Positions 7,942 through 16,120 of a stretch of DNA of 41,440 nucleotides are shown one piece after another. The stretch is taken from positions 1-41,440 of the forward strand of contig NZ_JAJIUJ010000029.1 of NCBI RefSeq assembly GCF_020880415.1, written 5' to 3'. Below the pieces are notes generated by a model. That model made no database searches, was not told the DNA's origin, and saw nothing but the letters and a program-made list of their open reading frames with translations. The stretch comes from Xanthomonas euvesicatoria pv. euvesicatoria (lineage in GTDB: Bacteria > Pseudomonadota > Gammaproteobacteria > Xanthomonadales > Xanthomonadaceae). Every line of letters begins with the position of its first letter. The stretch's first letter is position 1. Both the position numbers and the translations under genes were made by a program.

Positions 7942-9819
7942 TCACAGGTAGATGACTGATGCCAGGTCAACATCACCTGTTGCTAAGTAGCGATGCGCTG
8001 ACCCGACCAAGGTCAGGGTGCGCTCCTTCGCAATTGCGAGGCGGGCAGCTTTCTTGTCTCCTTCCGCTTCAAGCAAAATTAGGGCGGCGTCTCGCACGGA
8101 TCGTGTGAATGGCAACACCTCGCTGACAGGCACCAGGCCGGCATAGCCGTCTTCGCAATGAGGGCACTGTGTGTCCTCATGCGGCCGTGCGTAACTAAGC
8201 ACGGGCGGCAGCGCGAGCTTCTCGCCCAGGATGGACATGTAGCGGGCCCACTGTGCAACTTCAGTATCAGTCGGCGCGCTTTTCCTGTGACAGACCGTGC
8301 ATAGTGACGGGACCAGACGCTGGCTGATGATCAGTGCCATGGACTCCGCCAACTGAAAACGCATATCTGCGCGTACCATCTTGGCCAAGATGTCAAAGGC
8401 CAAGATTGAGTCTTTGGCATGGATTGTTGTGAGGAGCAGATGTCCAGATGCTGACACCGTCGCGCAGAATTCGGCGGTCTCCTGGTCACGAACCTCACCG
8501 ATCCAGAACGTGTTGACATCGTGTCGCTTCAGACCGCGCAGGATCTCATTGAAACGCTGCTCGTCAGCAACGCGCACACCCCCCTGCTTGAGTGCGATCG
8601 GGGGGACGTTGATCTGCGTCACATCGGCAATGAAGCGCTCAATAGGCTCCTCGACGCTCACTCGCTTGCGGCTGCGGCCATAGATGCGCGCATGAAGGCC
8701 CAGTGCGCCAGCGATGGTGCTGGACTTTCCCGAATTCATTGGACCGGCCACAAGGATCTGCCCTTGCGGCATACGCACTGCGTCATCGATCGCGGCAAGC
8801 ACTTCGGGTTGGAGGCCGAGAGCTTCGAGGTTGATGGTTGACTCACTATGCGAAAACAGCCGGACGCTCACGCTTGGACGCGTCTTGAGCTCGCCCAGGT
8901 GGTTCAACGGCACAAACGAGGCTCGCATGAAGGCATCGCCAACCCCCGACTTGTAATTGATGTGCCCGTCTCTGGGTGTCTTGTAAGCCGTATTCGATGG
9001 ATTCGCACCAGACTTGTTCTGCAGCACTTCGATGATGGAATTCGCAAGCTGTGGCAACCACCTCGCACCTGTGCGGGGCGCGATCAGCTTGCCGTACTTC
9101 CGAATGAGAACGTGGTAACTGCCGTCAAGCTGTGGGAGGAGGGCAACGTCGGTAGCGCCCTCAGCGATTGCGTGATCGAACAGGCGTGCTAGCTCTCGCT
9201 GCCCGGGATGCTCCTTTGTCTCAGGCGACGTTGCGTGCCAAACGTTGACGCTTTCACTGGCAGCTTCGTCCTGGTGGCCACGCGCCTGAGCAATGATTGC
9301 CGAGATGTCATCGCGAGAGCCCACGGCGAATTTGGGTGACGCATCGCCAGTCTTCACCAGCAAAGGGTCATTCGCCTTAGCAGCGCGACCGGCAGTGCTG
9401 TACGACATCATTGCCTTAAACGTTGAAAACACGATGACCGGCTGCTGCGACTCAATCAGCAGCAGCGCACAGTCAAGCTCCTCGCACCGCTTGGCAACAG
9501 CTGCCTCATTGATGGTCGGGTGGGGCTCAAGGATTTCGAGTTGGTCGTAGAACGGGAAGCCGTTGCTGAGAGCATTGATCATCTCTAGGAACGGTTGGAC
9601 CTTGGCCGGATACTCCTGAGCGGCAAGATCAAGCAGATCCTTGCTGTTAGGATGCTTACGGCGTAGCACTTCAATCTGCTGGGGCTCTAGCAACTTCAGT
9701 TCAGACAGCCCTAGCTCCGGCTTGCCGGAAGTGGTGTGAGCGATGTTGGCCAGGCGAATGATGTCATCGCTGGGCCGGGTCCAACCCCAGCCAGCAGCCA
9801 TAGTTTGGGCGGGTTCCAT
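7942..9819 (-). CDS. pilQ: Type IV pilus assembly ATPase (GspE/PilQ family)
   Basis: This predicts a 625-residue hexameric secretion ATPase that powers thin-pilus assembly. Visible features are Walker A GPMNSGKS (359-366), an Asp-box-like VSVEEPIERF, Walker B-like NTFWIGEVRDQET, and the His-box region LLTTIHA. Four cysteines (C507, C510, C552, C555) make the zinc-binding tetracysteine motif known in GspE-type ATPases. A long N-terminal domain precedes residue 230. It begins 2 bases after the previous gene ends and is followed by pilR. All catalytic motifs look intact. Confidence 0.93.
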   Translation of the reverse strand: MEPAQTMAAGWGWTRPSDDIIRLANIAHTTSGKPELGLSELKLLEPQQIEVLRRKHPNSKDLLDLAAQEYPAKVQPFLEMINALSNGFPFYDQLEILEPHPTINEAAVAKRCEELDCALLLIESQQPVIVFSTFKAMMSYSTAGRAAKANDPLLVKTGDASPKFAVGSRDDISAIIAQARGHQDEAASESVNVWHATSPETKEHPGQRELARLFDHAIAEGATDVALLPQLDGSYHVLIRKYGKLIAPRTGARWLPQLANSIIEVLQNKSGANPSNTAYKTPRDGHINYKSGVGDAFMRASFVPLNHLGELKTRPSVSVRLFSHSESTINLEALGLQPEVLAAIDDAVRMPQGQILVAGPMNSGKSSTIAGALGLHARIYGRSRKRVSVEEPIERFIADVTQINVPPIALKQGGVRVADEQRFNEILRGLKRHDVNTFWIGEVRDQETAEFCATVSASGHLLLTTIHAKDSILAFDILAKMVRADMRFQLAESMALIISQRLVPSLCTVCHRKSAPTDTEVAQWARYMSILGEKLALPPVLSYARPHEDTQCPHCEDGYAGLVPVSEVLPFTRSVRDAALILLEAEGDKKAARLAIAKERTLTLVGSAHRYLATGDVDLASVIYL

Positions 9820-9821
9820 TG

Positions 9822-10622
9822 TTATTCCTGAACTTGAAGAGGCGAGGCAACGAGGACGTTGTTGCCGGTGGCTGTTTGGATTGGGGCTTCACTAACTAGA
9901 ACGATGTATCGGCTTGACTGGTACTGATAGCCGACAGGACCGCCCCAAACGTCATAGAGGGCGGTGCAGTCCAGCGGCATCCCAGCCCACACATAGACTC
10001 CCGTGCATGTAGTTGCCGATCCCGTGTATCCCACCAGTGAAGCCAGGGTTCGCTGCTGGCCTGAGGCCAGCGTTACGCCGTCATTGCCTTTTGCGGGGAA
10101 CTCCTGTCTTGCGGTCCACTGGTCAGCTAGAAGCTGAAGCGTCCGTTGTTGCTTGATGCGCTGCTGGGTGATTTCGTTCGCATATGTTCCGCGCGACTCG
10201 TTTCGATACCAGGTGCCATCTTTCGAGCCACACCAGCTACTCGCGGAAGCCGCACTACCGGTGCCGCACTCATTTTCGTTTGGGTAGTTGGTGCCACCGT
10301 CTTTACGCCGCACTGACCAAGCTGCAGCCCTCTGATAGCGCCATGTCCCGTCGTTGAGTGTCCCGCTGGCGACGTAGCCTTGCCATTGATTTCTGGATCC
10401 GCGTACGTGCTCGAAGCCAGGGGTCGCCGCAAGAGCATCGAGCGAGGGCGGGGCTTGCCCGCGCTCGGTGATGTAGCGATCCAGACCTTCGGCAACGCGC
10501 GCCTGGTCGGTGCGCATGCGCTGCTGTCGCATGCTGTCGGTTCTGGCGTCCTTCTTCATCACAACGTTTACAAGTGCACCGCAGAGCGCAAGGAACAAGG
10601 CAACGATGAAGAACGGATACAT
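9822..10622 (-). CDS. Membrane-anchored pilin-like or minor pilus protein
   Basis: The 266-residue protein has an N-terminal hydrophobic helix (MYPFFIVALFLALCGALVNVV). A helical stretch follows (MRQQRMRTDQARVAEGLDRYITERG), as in the alpha1 region and following turn of pilin-like proteins. It lacks a canonical prepilin cleavage site (no Gly-Phe-Thr-Leu-x-Glu), so it is not an ordinary class II prepilin. The C-terminal region has several cysteines and aromatic residues. It lies between two clear prepilins and the ATPase, which suggests a minor pilus component or assembly factor. I could not assign a family. Confidence 0.65.
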   Translation of the reverse strand: MYPFFIVALFLALCGALVNVVMKKDARTDSMRQQRMRTDQARVAEGLDRYITERGQAPPSLDALAATPGFEHVRGSRNQWQGYVASGTLNDGTWRYQRAAAWSVRRKDGGTNYPNENECGTGSAASASSWCGSKDGTWYRNESRGTYANEITQQRIKQQRTLQLLADQWTARQEFPAKGNDGVTLASGQQRTLASLVGYTGSATTCTGVYVWAGMPLDCTALYDVWGGPVGYQYQSSRYIVLVSEAPIQTATGNNVLVASPLQVQE

Positions 10623-10625
10623 TGA

Positions 10626-11204
10626 TCAGTTCACACGCACGGTGGCTGTACGGGTTCCACTGCTCGCAGCGGTGTACCGCACGACATCAGACGTGGTGTC
10701 GCTGCTTGCAAGCGCAGTGATACTGCCATCGAAGCGTTGTGCGAGACTCAGCACCACTTCGTCGGGCACGTTTTGAAACGTGACAATGATCTTGTCGTTA
10801 CCGCCGCCGGACAAGGTGACAGGGTAGCTCTCCACCTGCCACGTATTACCTACCCTGGCCGCACCGTCGCGCATCGAGCGCACCGACGACTGGGTGTAGC
10901 AGGTCTGATAAGCGGTGGCCACGTTCTCGCTTCCACCGAAAACGACATCGGCCATTGTCCTTCCGCTGGCGGGAATTGGGCTGTTCAGGATTGCAGTGCT
11001 GGTCCCACAGGTCAGACTCATTAGGTTGACGTTCTGGGCGGTGGCTTGCGCTGTGCGCTGTAGCATTTTGGCGCGAGCTGCCACGGTGTTTCCGACGATG
11101 TTCATGACCACAATTGTCATGATGATGCCGAGGATGATCACGACGATCAGGAGCTCGACCAGGGTGAAGCCTTGCGTACGGCGCTGCAGGTTGAAGTTCT
11201 TCAT
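10626..11204 (-). CDS. pilS: Prepilin, likely major thin-pilus subunit
   Basis: A 192-residue prepilin with an exact leader: MKNFNLQRRTQG followed by FTLVELLIVVIILG. Cleavage is expected after Gly12, with Glu at +5, the hallmark of prepilin-peptidase substrates. The hydrophobic alpha1 is GspG-like. Two cysteines in the globular domain could form a disulfide. It is the smaller of two prepilins and best fits the major subunit (PilS in IncI naming), but that choice is by size and position. No prepilin peptidase (PilU) gene lies in the window, so processing would rely on a host enzyme or one encoded elsewhere. Confidence 0.85.
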   Translation of the reverse strand: MKNFNLQRRTQGFTLVELLIVVIILGIIMTIVVMNIVGNTVAARAKMLQRTAQATAQNVNLMSLTCGTSTAILNSPIPASGRTMADVVFGGSENVATAYQTCYTQSSVRSMRDGAARVGNTWQVESYPVTLSGGGNDKIIVTFQNVPDEVVLSLAQRFDGSITALASSDTTSDVVRYTAASSGTRTATVRVN

Positions 11205-11223
11205 TGCGATGTTTCCTTGGTCC

Positions 11224-12234
11224 TTAGAGGGTAAGAATCACGTTGTTGGCAAGCACGGTTGGATCTGGAGCTGCGCCAGTGGAGACGCTGGCGCGTATGC
11301 GTAGTGCAGCTGCATGGGGTGGGGCGTTCTCAGCTTTGGAAGTGGTGGGGTCATAGTCACGGCAGTACTCAACACGGCCACCCCAGCTTGTAAGGCCGAA
11401 TTCGTTGGGCGACAGGCCGACCAGCGTCAGCACGTTTGATTGATCGAGCGGATACCAACCATCGCGGCATCCCATGTTGGAACTCGGTGCGCGTCCACCC
11501 AGCCCAGAGCCTGGAAACCAATTCGTCGTGTCGGTCGCAGATGCGGTCAGCTGCCGGCCTCGGTAATAGGAGAGCAGGGCATCTCGCACGCGATCCAGTC
11601 GGCGTGTTGACGTGGTAAGCATCGAAGTCTGCACCGGCAGGGTTGAAACGAAGCGAGGAGCAATATCGGGCGGAGTTGCCGTCCAGAAGTGGAAATTGCC
11701 AGGCTCCAAGAAGGCTGAGTTGCCCGGTAAGCCTGAGCCACAATGACCTAAGGCGAGGGGGCAAGCTGTCAGATAGACGACGCCGTAGTCGTAGGTCAGG
11801 GTGACTAGCGGGCCCGAGCGAAAGTACATAGGCGTGCTTTGAGTGAGCCCCGTGATGCGTTGAAAGACGCGAACATTGCGGGCAGTTGTGCCATCGTCAT
11901 TGACTGCGTTCGGAGCGATGCCTGTCTCAGCCAGCGCTTGACGCAAAGCCAAAGCTGTTGCAGTGGTTGCGTTCAAGTTGTAGACGGTTTCGCTGTATCC
12001 ACCGCCTGAGTAAGGTGCCGATAGCCTGCCAACACCCTCATTGCGCGCGACGGCAAGTAAGGCATCAGCGATGCGTTGATTATCCGTCGCCGCTTGCTCA
12101 GCGTAGCTGTTTGCATTTGCGGTGATGAAGCTGCTCATCACGGGCGCCAGCAGCATCAGCATCACGCCAAGAACAACAACTGCGATCAGTAGTTCGATCA
12201 GGGTGAAGCCTGCAACCCTACGAATGGTTCGCAT
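11224..12234 (-). CDS. Large prepilin-like protein
   Basis: This 336-residue protein has a class III/II prepilin leader: MRTIRRVAG then FTLIELLIAVVVLGVM, with cleavage after Gly9 and Glu at +5. The long globular region includes several cysteines and a GspG-like stretch (RLDRVRDALLSYYRGRQL). It begins 1 base after the secretin gene stops. Its size suggests a minor or tip pilin rather than the main subunit, a role analogous to PilV of IncI. Unlike PilV it lies upstream of the ATPase, and no shufflon is attached. Confidence 0.82.
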   Translation of the reverse strand: MRTIRRVAGFTLIELLIAVVVLGVMLMLLAPVMSSFITANANSYAEQAATDNQRIADALLAVARNEGVGRLSAPYSGGGYSETVYNLNATTATALALRQALAETGIAPNAVNDDGTTARNVRVFQRITGLTQSTPMYFRSGPLVTLTYDYGVVYLTACPLALGHCGSGLPGNSAFLEPGNFHFWTATPPDIAPRFVSTLPVQTSMLTTSTRRLDRVRDALLSYYRGRQLTASATDTTNWFPGSGLGGRAPSSNMGCRDGWYPLDQSNVLTLVGLSPNEFGLTSWGGRVEYCRDYDPTTSKAENAPPHAAALRIRASVSTGAAPDPTVLANNVILTL

Positions 12235-12235
12235 G

Positions 12236-13999
12236 TCAGCGCGCCTTGATCTTGACGCGAAGGGCGAAGTAGTAAGTGCCGTACTCCTTGGAAACGTTCT
12301 TGGTGCCTAGAAGACCGCTGATCGCACCTCGCTTGCCAGGCAGTCCATTCTCATTGAGCGAGCGCGACTCCTCCGTTTGGCCGCCAATAACGACCAGGTC
12401 GCCGTCGCGCAGAAGTGCTTCGCCGCTGTAGGCAAGCTTCGAGTCAAGCGGGATGGTGGTACTGACTGTTTGAAACGAATCGCCGGAGCTAATCGTCTGG
12501 TTGATGACCTGGCTTCCGTTGGGAAGAACGTGATTCAGTGCAATCTGCGCCCGGATCAAGCCCGTGTTGAAGTCATAACGGGGATTGATGGTGAGCTGAG
12601 TGCCGAAAGACTTAGATTGCAGGGTGTTCCTTGTGGCGCTTACAGCGCCGCTGACACCGCCCGTAGCTGTCTCTTGCGAAACAAGGTTGAAGTAGACAGG
12701 GCTTTTTTTGCTGAACTCACCAGGGACACCAGAAGTCGTGGTGACGATTGGTCGCTGGATGACGCTGACGCGACCGACCTCGGAAAGCCAGGCATTGAAT
12801 AGCTGCAGGGAATCGGTAGGCGACGTGATCCCGATCAGTGCACCGCCCACTGTCTGCGCCGTCGCGCTCACGTTTGCCAGATTGTTCGCACCGCCCGGAA
12901 AGGAGAGGGTGACACCGCCAAGCGCATTGTTCTGGATCACTGCGCCGTACTTGCCCTTGGCAAAACTGGCAAAGGCAGACACGTCGAGGCCCTCACTGTC
13001 GTTGCGCGTGCGACTGACCATGATCAGTTCGCCTTGGAACGTGATCTCAGCGTTGTACATCGCTTGGACCTGGACCATGTACTTGTCCACGTCGGTCAGG
13101 ATCCAGTTCGGGGCCGAAACAGTCACCGAGCCTGTCTCAGGGTTGAGGGAGTACGTGCCGATCCAGGTGCGTTCTGAGCCAGAAGAGTTTGATGTTCCAG
13201 TTGGTGCAGCAGGAGCAGCACCAGGCGCACCTGCAGCTGCAGTCGGCCCCCAGGCGCCGCGCGAGGACTGCGACGGGAAGCGGACCTGTAAGCGACTATC
13301 AAGCTCCGTCTTCAGCGATTCCCAGAAGTTGTCCTTGGAATTGATACGCGCGCCAAGTTGGCCTTCTTCGCTGTTCTGGCCACCACCGTTGCGGCTGATG
13401 CTGTTCATACCGCCCCCAGCCCCGCCAGAAGCGGAACCGGTGACGTCGGTGTCACTTTCGCTCAGGGCCACCGCGTTTGAACCACCACTGCTGTAGGTCG
13501 TGTTGCGATTGCCCAAGTTGAGCGTCCAGGTGCGGCTACGGACTGGGCGAATAGTGACCAGCTTGCGCTCGTCATCGATCTCGTAATCCAGACCCACGCC
13601 GCCAAGGACCATCCGCAACGCCGTTTCCAGATCGGCGGTGTTGATCCGCCCCGACCAGGTGTAGCCGTCAAGAGGTAGATCGCTGACGATGTTGACGCCG
13701 CGATCAGAAAACACACGCATGACAGTGGTAAGGGGCACTGGGGTATCGAGATCCACAGCCAGCGGATGCCCTGTGAGCCAAGAGCTCCGTGCATCCGCCG
13801 CCTTCACCCGGCGAACCGGGATGTACAGTCGTTCGCTGGATTGGATTTCAGCCCGCTTTGCTGTCACTGGCGGTGCGCTTATGGCTACAGCAACGTCACT
13901 CTCCTGTTTGTCGACTTCATTGCGGACAGCCTGGGAGAGGCAACCACTTAGGAGAACTGCCGTGGCGGCAACGATTGGGAGATGGGCCTTTGCGCGCAT
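12236..13999 (-). CDS. pilN: Type IVB pilus secretin lipoprotein PilN
   Basis: A 587-residue outer-membrane secretin through which the thin pilus leaves the cell. It starts with a lipoprotein signal (MRAKAHLPIVAATAVLLSGC, lipid-bearing Cys20). An N0/STN-like domain follows at about 80-155 (PLTTVMRVFSDRGVNIV, LETALRMVLGGVGLDYEI). Then comes a Ser/Gly/Asn-rich linker at about 165-215, and the beta-rich secretin core runs from about 290 to the end, with VPGEFSKKSPVYFN and GDLVVIGGQTEESRS. Its ATG overlaps the upstream pilL-like stop as TAATG. Length and order match PilN of the IncI-type family. Confidence 0.92.
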   Translation of the reverse strand: MRAKAHLPIVAATAVLLSGCLSQAVRNEVDKQESDVAVAISAPPVTAKRAEIQSSERLYIPVRRVKAADARSSWLTGHPLAVDLDTPVPLTTVMRVFSDRGVNIVSDLPLDGYTWSGRINTADLETALRMVLGGVGLDYEIDDERKLVTIRPVRSRTWTLNLGNRNTTYSSGGSNAVALSESDTDVTGSASGGAGGGMNSISRNGGGQNSEEGQLGARINSKDNFWESLKTELDSRLQVRFPSQSSRGAWGPTAAAGAPGAAPAAPTGTSNSSGSERTWIGTYSLNPETGSVTVSAPNWILTDVDKYMVQVQAMYNAEITFQGELIMVSRTRNDSEGLDVSAFASFAKGKYGAVIQNNALGGVTLSFPGGANNLANVSATAQTVGGALIGITSPTDSLQLFNAWLSEVGRVSVIQRPIVTTTSGVPGEFSKKSPVYFNLVSQETATGGVSGAVSATRNTLQSKSFGTQLTINPRYDFNTGLIRAQIALNHVLPNGSQVINQTISSGDSFQTVSTTIPLDSKLAYSGEALLRDGDLVVIGGQTEESRSLNENGLPGKRGAISGLLGTKNVSKEYGTYYFALRVKIKAR

Positions 14000-14499
14000 T
14001 AGTTGATGTCCTGCTGACGGCTTGAGCTCGTCACGTTGAGCAATTTCGGAGAGTTGGCGCGGTTGAAGGTGGCGGTCAGCCCGAAGTCGTGCGGCAGGCC
14101 GGCAAAGAATTTGGTGACCGCGCTTTCAAAGTCGTCGGCCTGAAATGTCACTTCAATGTCCGAAACCAGATCGGTGTCATCCGTGCGCGGCCAATAGACG
14201 CGCCATCCCTCCTGCCTAGCCCAATCATCCAGAACTTGTGCCAGTGGCTTGTTGGGCGGGATGGTCCATCGGCGAATCACTTTCGGGGGGGTGGGTGGTG
14301 CTGGCGGTTGGTAGCTGCGCCCGCGTACCACTGTGAATCCGTCAGTGCTATCCGGTGCTGGTGTCACGACAGCAGGCGTCTTCGCCTGCACGGGCATCAG
14401 ATTCGTCGCCTTGGCGGTGTTGTTGGCTGCCCACAAGGGCATCACGGCGAGGCTCATTGCCGTTGCGAGCGTCGTCAGGGCTATGAAGTTAGTTCGCAT
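13999..14499 (-). CDS. pilL: PilL/TcpQ-like periplasmic pilus protein
   Basis: This 166-residue protein has a signal peptide (MRTNFIALTTLATAMSLAVMPLWA). Its C-terminal domain is of the TcpQ/PilL type: WTIPPNKPLAQVLDDWARQEGWRVYW, then a variable turn and FESAVTKFFAGLPHDFGLTATF. In toxin-coregulated and IncI pili such proteins partner the secretin. The ATG at 14499 was chosen because the longer frame adds a basic, unlikely leader and this start gives a clean signal peptide. It overlaps the upstream 92-residue gene by 11 bases and is coupled to pilN. A second TcpQ-like protein is encoded at 16,117-16,677. Confidence 0.8.
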   Translation of the reverse strand: MRTNFIALTTLATAMSLAVMPLWAANNTAKATNLMPVQAKTPAVVTPAPDSTDGFTVVRGRSYQPPAPPTPPKVIRRWTIPPNKPLAQVLDDWARQEGWRVYWPRTDDTDLVSDIEVTFQADDFESAVTKFFAGLPHDFGLTATFNRANSPKLLNVTSSSRQQDIN

Positions 14500-14767
14500 A
14501 GGTCGTTGTTGCCTCGTTACGTTTTTTGGTGGCTGCAGCACCAGGCTGCGACTGAAAGGAGCGGATGAGATCTTCCGGCGCTGTGCCGGCAAACTCCGCA
14601 AGAAACTGCCGAAGGATCAGGAGTGCTGTATGTGCGCGGGCCGGGCAGGGAGTTAGCTCATCAGCGAGGCCAAGGGCGAATTCCATGTCACGACGGCGAG
14701 CGGGGTTTGCCAGCGCTTGCGAAAGCGCCTGCGGATATCGGGGCAGGGCGCGTGTGGCCTTTGACAT
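14489..14767 (-). CDS. Small hypothetical protein, pilus cluster
   Basis: This 92-residue, mostly helical, arginine- and alanine-rich protein carries no signal peptide. An AAGGAA sequence sits at good distance from the ATG at 14767, so the gene is likely translated. It overlaps the pilL-like gene by 11 bases. It resembles no family I know. Cytoplasmic location and position before pilL suggest a small accessory or regulatory protein. Confidence 0.65.
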   Translation of the reverse strand: MSKATRALPRYPQALSQALANPARRRDMEFALGLADELTPCPARAHTALLILRQFLAEFAGTAPEDLIRSFQSQPGAAATKKRNEATTTYAN

Positions 14768-14782
14768 CAATCGTTCCTTGGA

Positions 14783-14995
14783 CTAGTCGGTAAGCCCGGC
14801 GGCCGCAAGCAACGAAAGTGCTTGGCTGCTGTAGAGCTCGTGTGTGGTGGTGGGATCGTTTTCCAGCCAACCGCTTTGATTCAGAGCGACCCCGACTTGA
14901 TCTAGCCAAGTAAGGACAGCGATGGCTTCGAGCTCGGGGGAGACTTCGGCTAACGCAGCTGCTTCGCGTATCGCCAGGAGGCCAGCTTTCAGCAT
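14783..14995 (-). CDS. Small hypothetical protein, pilus cluster
   Basis: The product is 70 residues, acidic and helical (LKAGLLAIREAAALAEVSPELEAIAVLTWLDQVG), without a signal or transmembrane segment. A GAGAAG-type ribosome site lies about 9 bases before the ATG. It is 15 bases upstream of the 92-residue gene and in the same direction, so both are probably translated from one message. The function is unknown. Confidence 0.6.
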   Translation of the reverse strand: MLKAGLLAIREAAALAEVSPELEAIAVLTWLDQVGVALNQSGWLENDPTTTHELYSSQALSLLAAAGLTD

Positions 14996-15018
14996 TTGGT
15001 ATAACTTCTCGGATAATT

Positions 15019-15036
15019 AAAAATCCCGGTTACATG
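15019..15036 (-). terminator. Weak hairpin with T-run after the 111-residue gene
   Basis: On the minus strand CCCG-N9-CGGG is followed by ATTTTTAATT, overlapping the stop codon of the gene that ends at 15030. The stem is only 4 bp, so termination would be partial at best. It may separate the small upstream genes from the pil genes proper. Confidence 0.3.
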
Positions 15037-15365
15037 TCGGGAATTCCCTTGGGTTTTATTGAGCAATGCGATAGCTGCATTACGCGAGCTTCAAAGCGAT
15101 TGCTCAATTTGTGCAGCCCGTTGGCAACCAATGCACCGCCGGCAGTGCATAGAAGAGTGATAGTCAGCGTTTCAGCCGAATACCATGCCGGCGGCATGCT
15201 CAGTCGGAGTGGATTTAGCGCCGGCAATTCACCAATGAACACGATTGATACCGCCGCACTGAAAGATAAGACGGCAATCAAAGCCGCGACGATGTAGCAA
15301 ATGACGGTATATTCAAATGCCATCACTGTTAAAAAAACTTTCAAAGCGCTTCCCCTGGTGTACAT
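15030..15365 (-). CDS. Small inner-membrane protein
   Basis: A 111-residue protein with a long hydrophobic segment at about 17-45 (two closely spaced helices or one long one) and another at about 67-87, then a basic C-terminal tail (HCSIKPKGIPDM). It is not recognised. The first ATG (15365) is used; a second ATG at 15323, right before the hydrophobic region, is also possible and neither has a strong ribosome site. It follows the 145-residue gene by 32 bases. The region here is more AT-rich than the surrounding pilus genes. Confidence 0.6.
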   Translation of the reverse strand: MYTRGSALKVFLTVMAFEYTVICYIVAALIAVLSFSAAVSIVFIGELPALNPLRLSMPPAWYSAETLTITLLCTAGGALVANGLHKLSNRFEARVMQLSHCSIKPKGIPDM

Positions 15366-15397
15366 CCTAGTTCCCCGATAAGAAAAAGTGTTTAAAG

Positions 15398-15835
15398 TCA
15401 GGTCTCAACCACATCCCATCCAATCGGTTTTGATTCATCTTCCCGTGATAGCTCAGCTTCTAATGCGGCACCCAACTCGGTGCTGGTCGCTGTCATCTTC
15501 CCGTCTTCGTCAAAAGTGTGCGTAACCTTGTCGTCATAGATAAACGAAAGCATCCCGGCATCATCGTCAAACCACCCGTTACCGGCCAGACCAATTTCCT
15601 GTTCAAGCAGCAAACAAACATAGGTCGCTGCTAAGGAAGAATCATGGGCGTAATCCGAGATGACCTGTTCAATTTTTTCGCATAGCGTTTTCTCAGTGGA
15701 AGCGCGTGCTTCGGGCACTTGGCCGTTGAATTTGATTCGATGGTGGCAATTTTCTAAAAGCGCGCTCTCGGCGCCTGGCGTGGCATGAGACAGCTGCTCC
15801 TGGGCGGCAGACATTGTTTGGTTCGGCGTGTTCAT
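15398..15835 (-). CDS. Hypothetical acidic cytoplasmic protein
   Basis: This 145-residue acidic protein has no signal or membrane segment. The N-terminus is polar and likely flexible, followed by a helical region (EKTLCEKIEQVISDYAHDSSLAATYVCLLLEQEIG). A strand-rich stretch comes next (GNGWFDDDAGMLSFIYDDKVTHTFDEDGKMTAT) before an acidic tail. I do not recognise it. It is the first gene after an AT-rich 93-base gap that probably contains a promoter. Confidence 0.6.
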   Translation of the reverse strand: MNTPNQTMSAAQEQLSHATPGAESALLENCHHRIKFNGQVPEARASTEKTLCEKIEQVISDYAHDSSLAATYVCLLLEQEIGLAGNGWFDDDAGMLSFIYDDKVTHTFDEDGKMTATSTELGAALEAELSREDESKPIGWDVVET

Positions 15836-15928
15836 AAAGGCATCCAGTTTATGTTAGTTATGATGACTAGTTAGTATTGCTGACATAAGATTGATTATGC
15901 GAACTGGTTACAAATGAAACGACTGAGA
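15836..15928 (-). promoter_or_regulatory. AT-rich intergenic region, possible minus-strand promoter
   Basis: These 93 bases are markedly AT-richer than the flanking genes. On the minus strand a TTGTAA hexamer is followed 17 bases later by TCTTAT, a plausible but imperfect sigma70 pair. Near-complementary arms (tatgttag and ctgacata) lie within it. The promoter call is tentative. Confidence 0.35.
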
Positions 15929-16120
15929 TTATTTCTTGTATATCAAACGCGTCAAAAACAGCCATGTGAAAAGAAACGTCGCAGCTCCAATAACACACAT
16001 CGTTCCTATCTCCGCTGGGCCATTGAGAGCCAGATATAGACCTACAAAATGGGTTGCGAGTACTGCTGTAGCGCCACCGACAAGCCCAGAAACAACGGCG
16101 CGGGAAACGAGAAATTTCAC
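15929..16120 (-). CDS. Two-helix small membrane protein coupled to the TcpQ-like gene
   Basis: A 63-residue protein, starting at GTG 16120, contains two transmembrane helices (about 7-32 and 39-60) and ends in a basic LTRLIYKK. The GTG overlaps the upstream stop as GTGA, and AAGG sits 7 bases before it. A longer frame starting at 16249 lacks this support and would lie inside the upstream gene. The exact coupling suggests it works with the TcpQ-like protein, perhaps as its membrane anchor. No family recognised. Confidence 0.7.
   Translation of the reverse strand: MKFLVSRAVVSGLVGGATAVLATHFVGLYLALNGPAEIGTMCVIGAATFLFTWLFLTRLIYKK

Noticed and set aside
14999..15400. tRNA or other structural RNA in the AT-rich part of the pilus cluster
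   Set aside because: No cloverleaf or conserved tRNA motif was recognised; the region is better explained by a membrane-protein gene.
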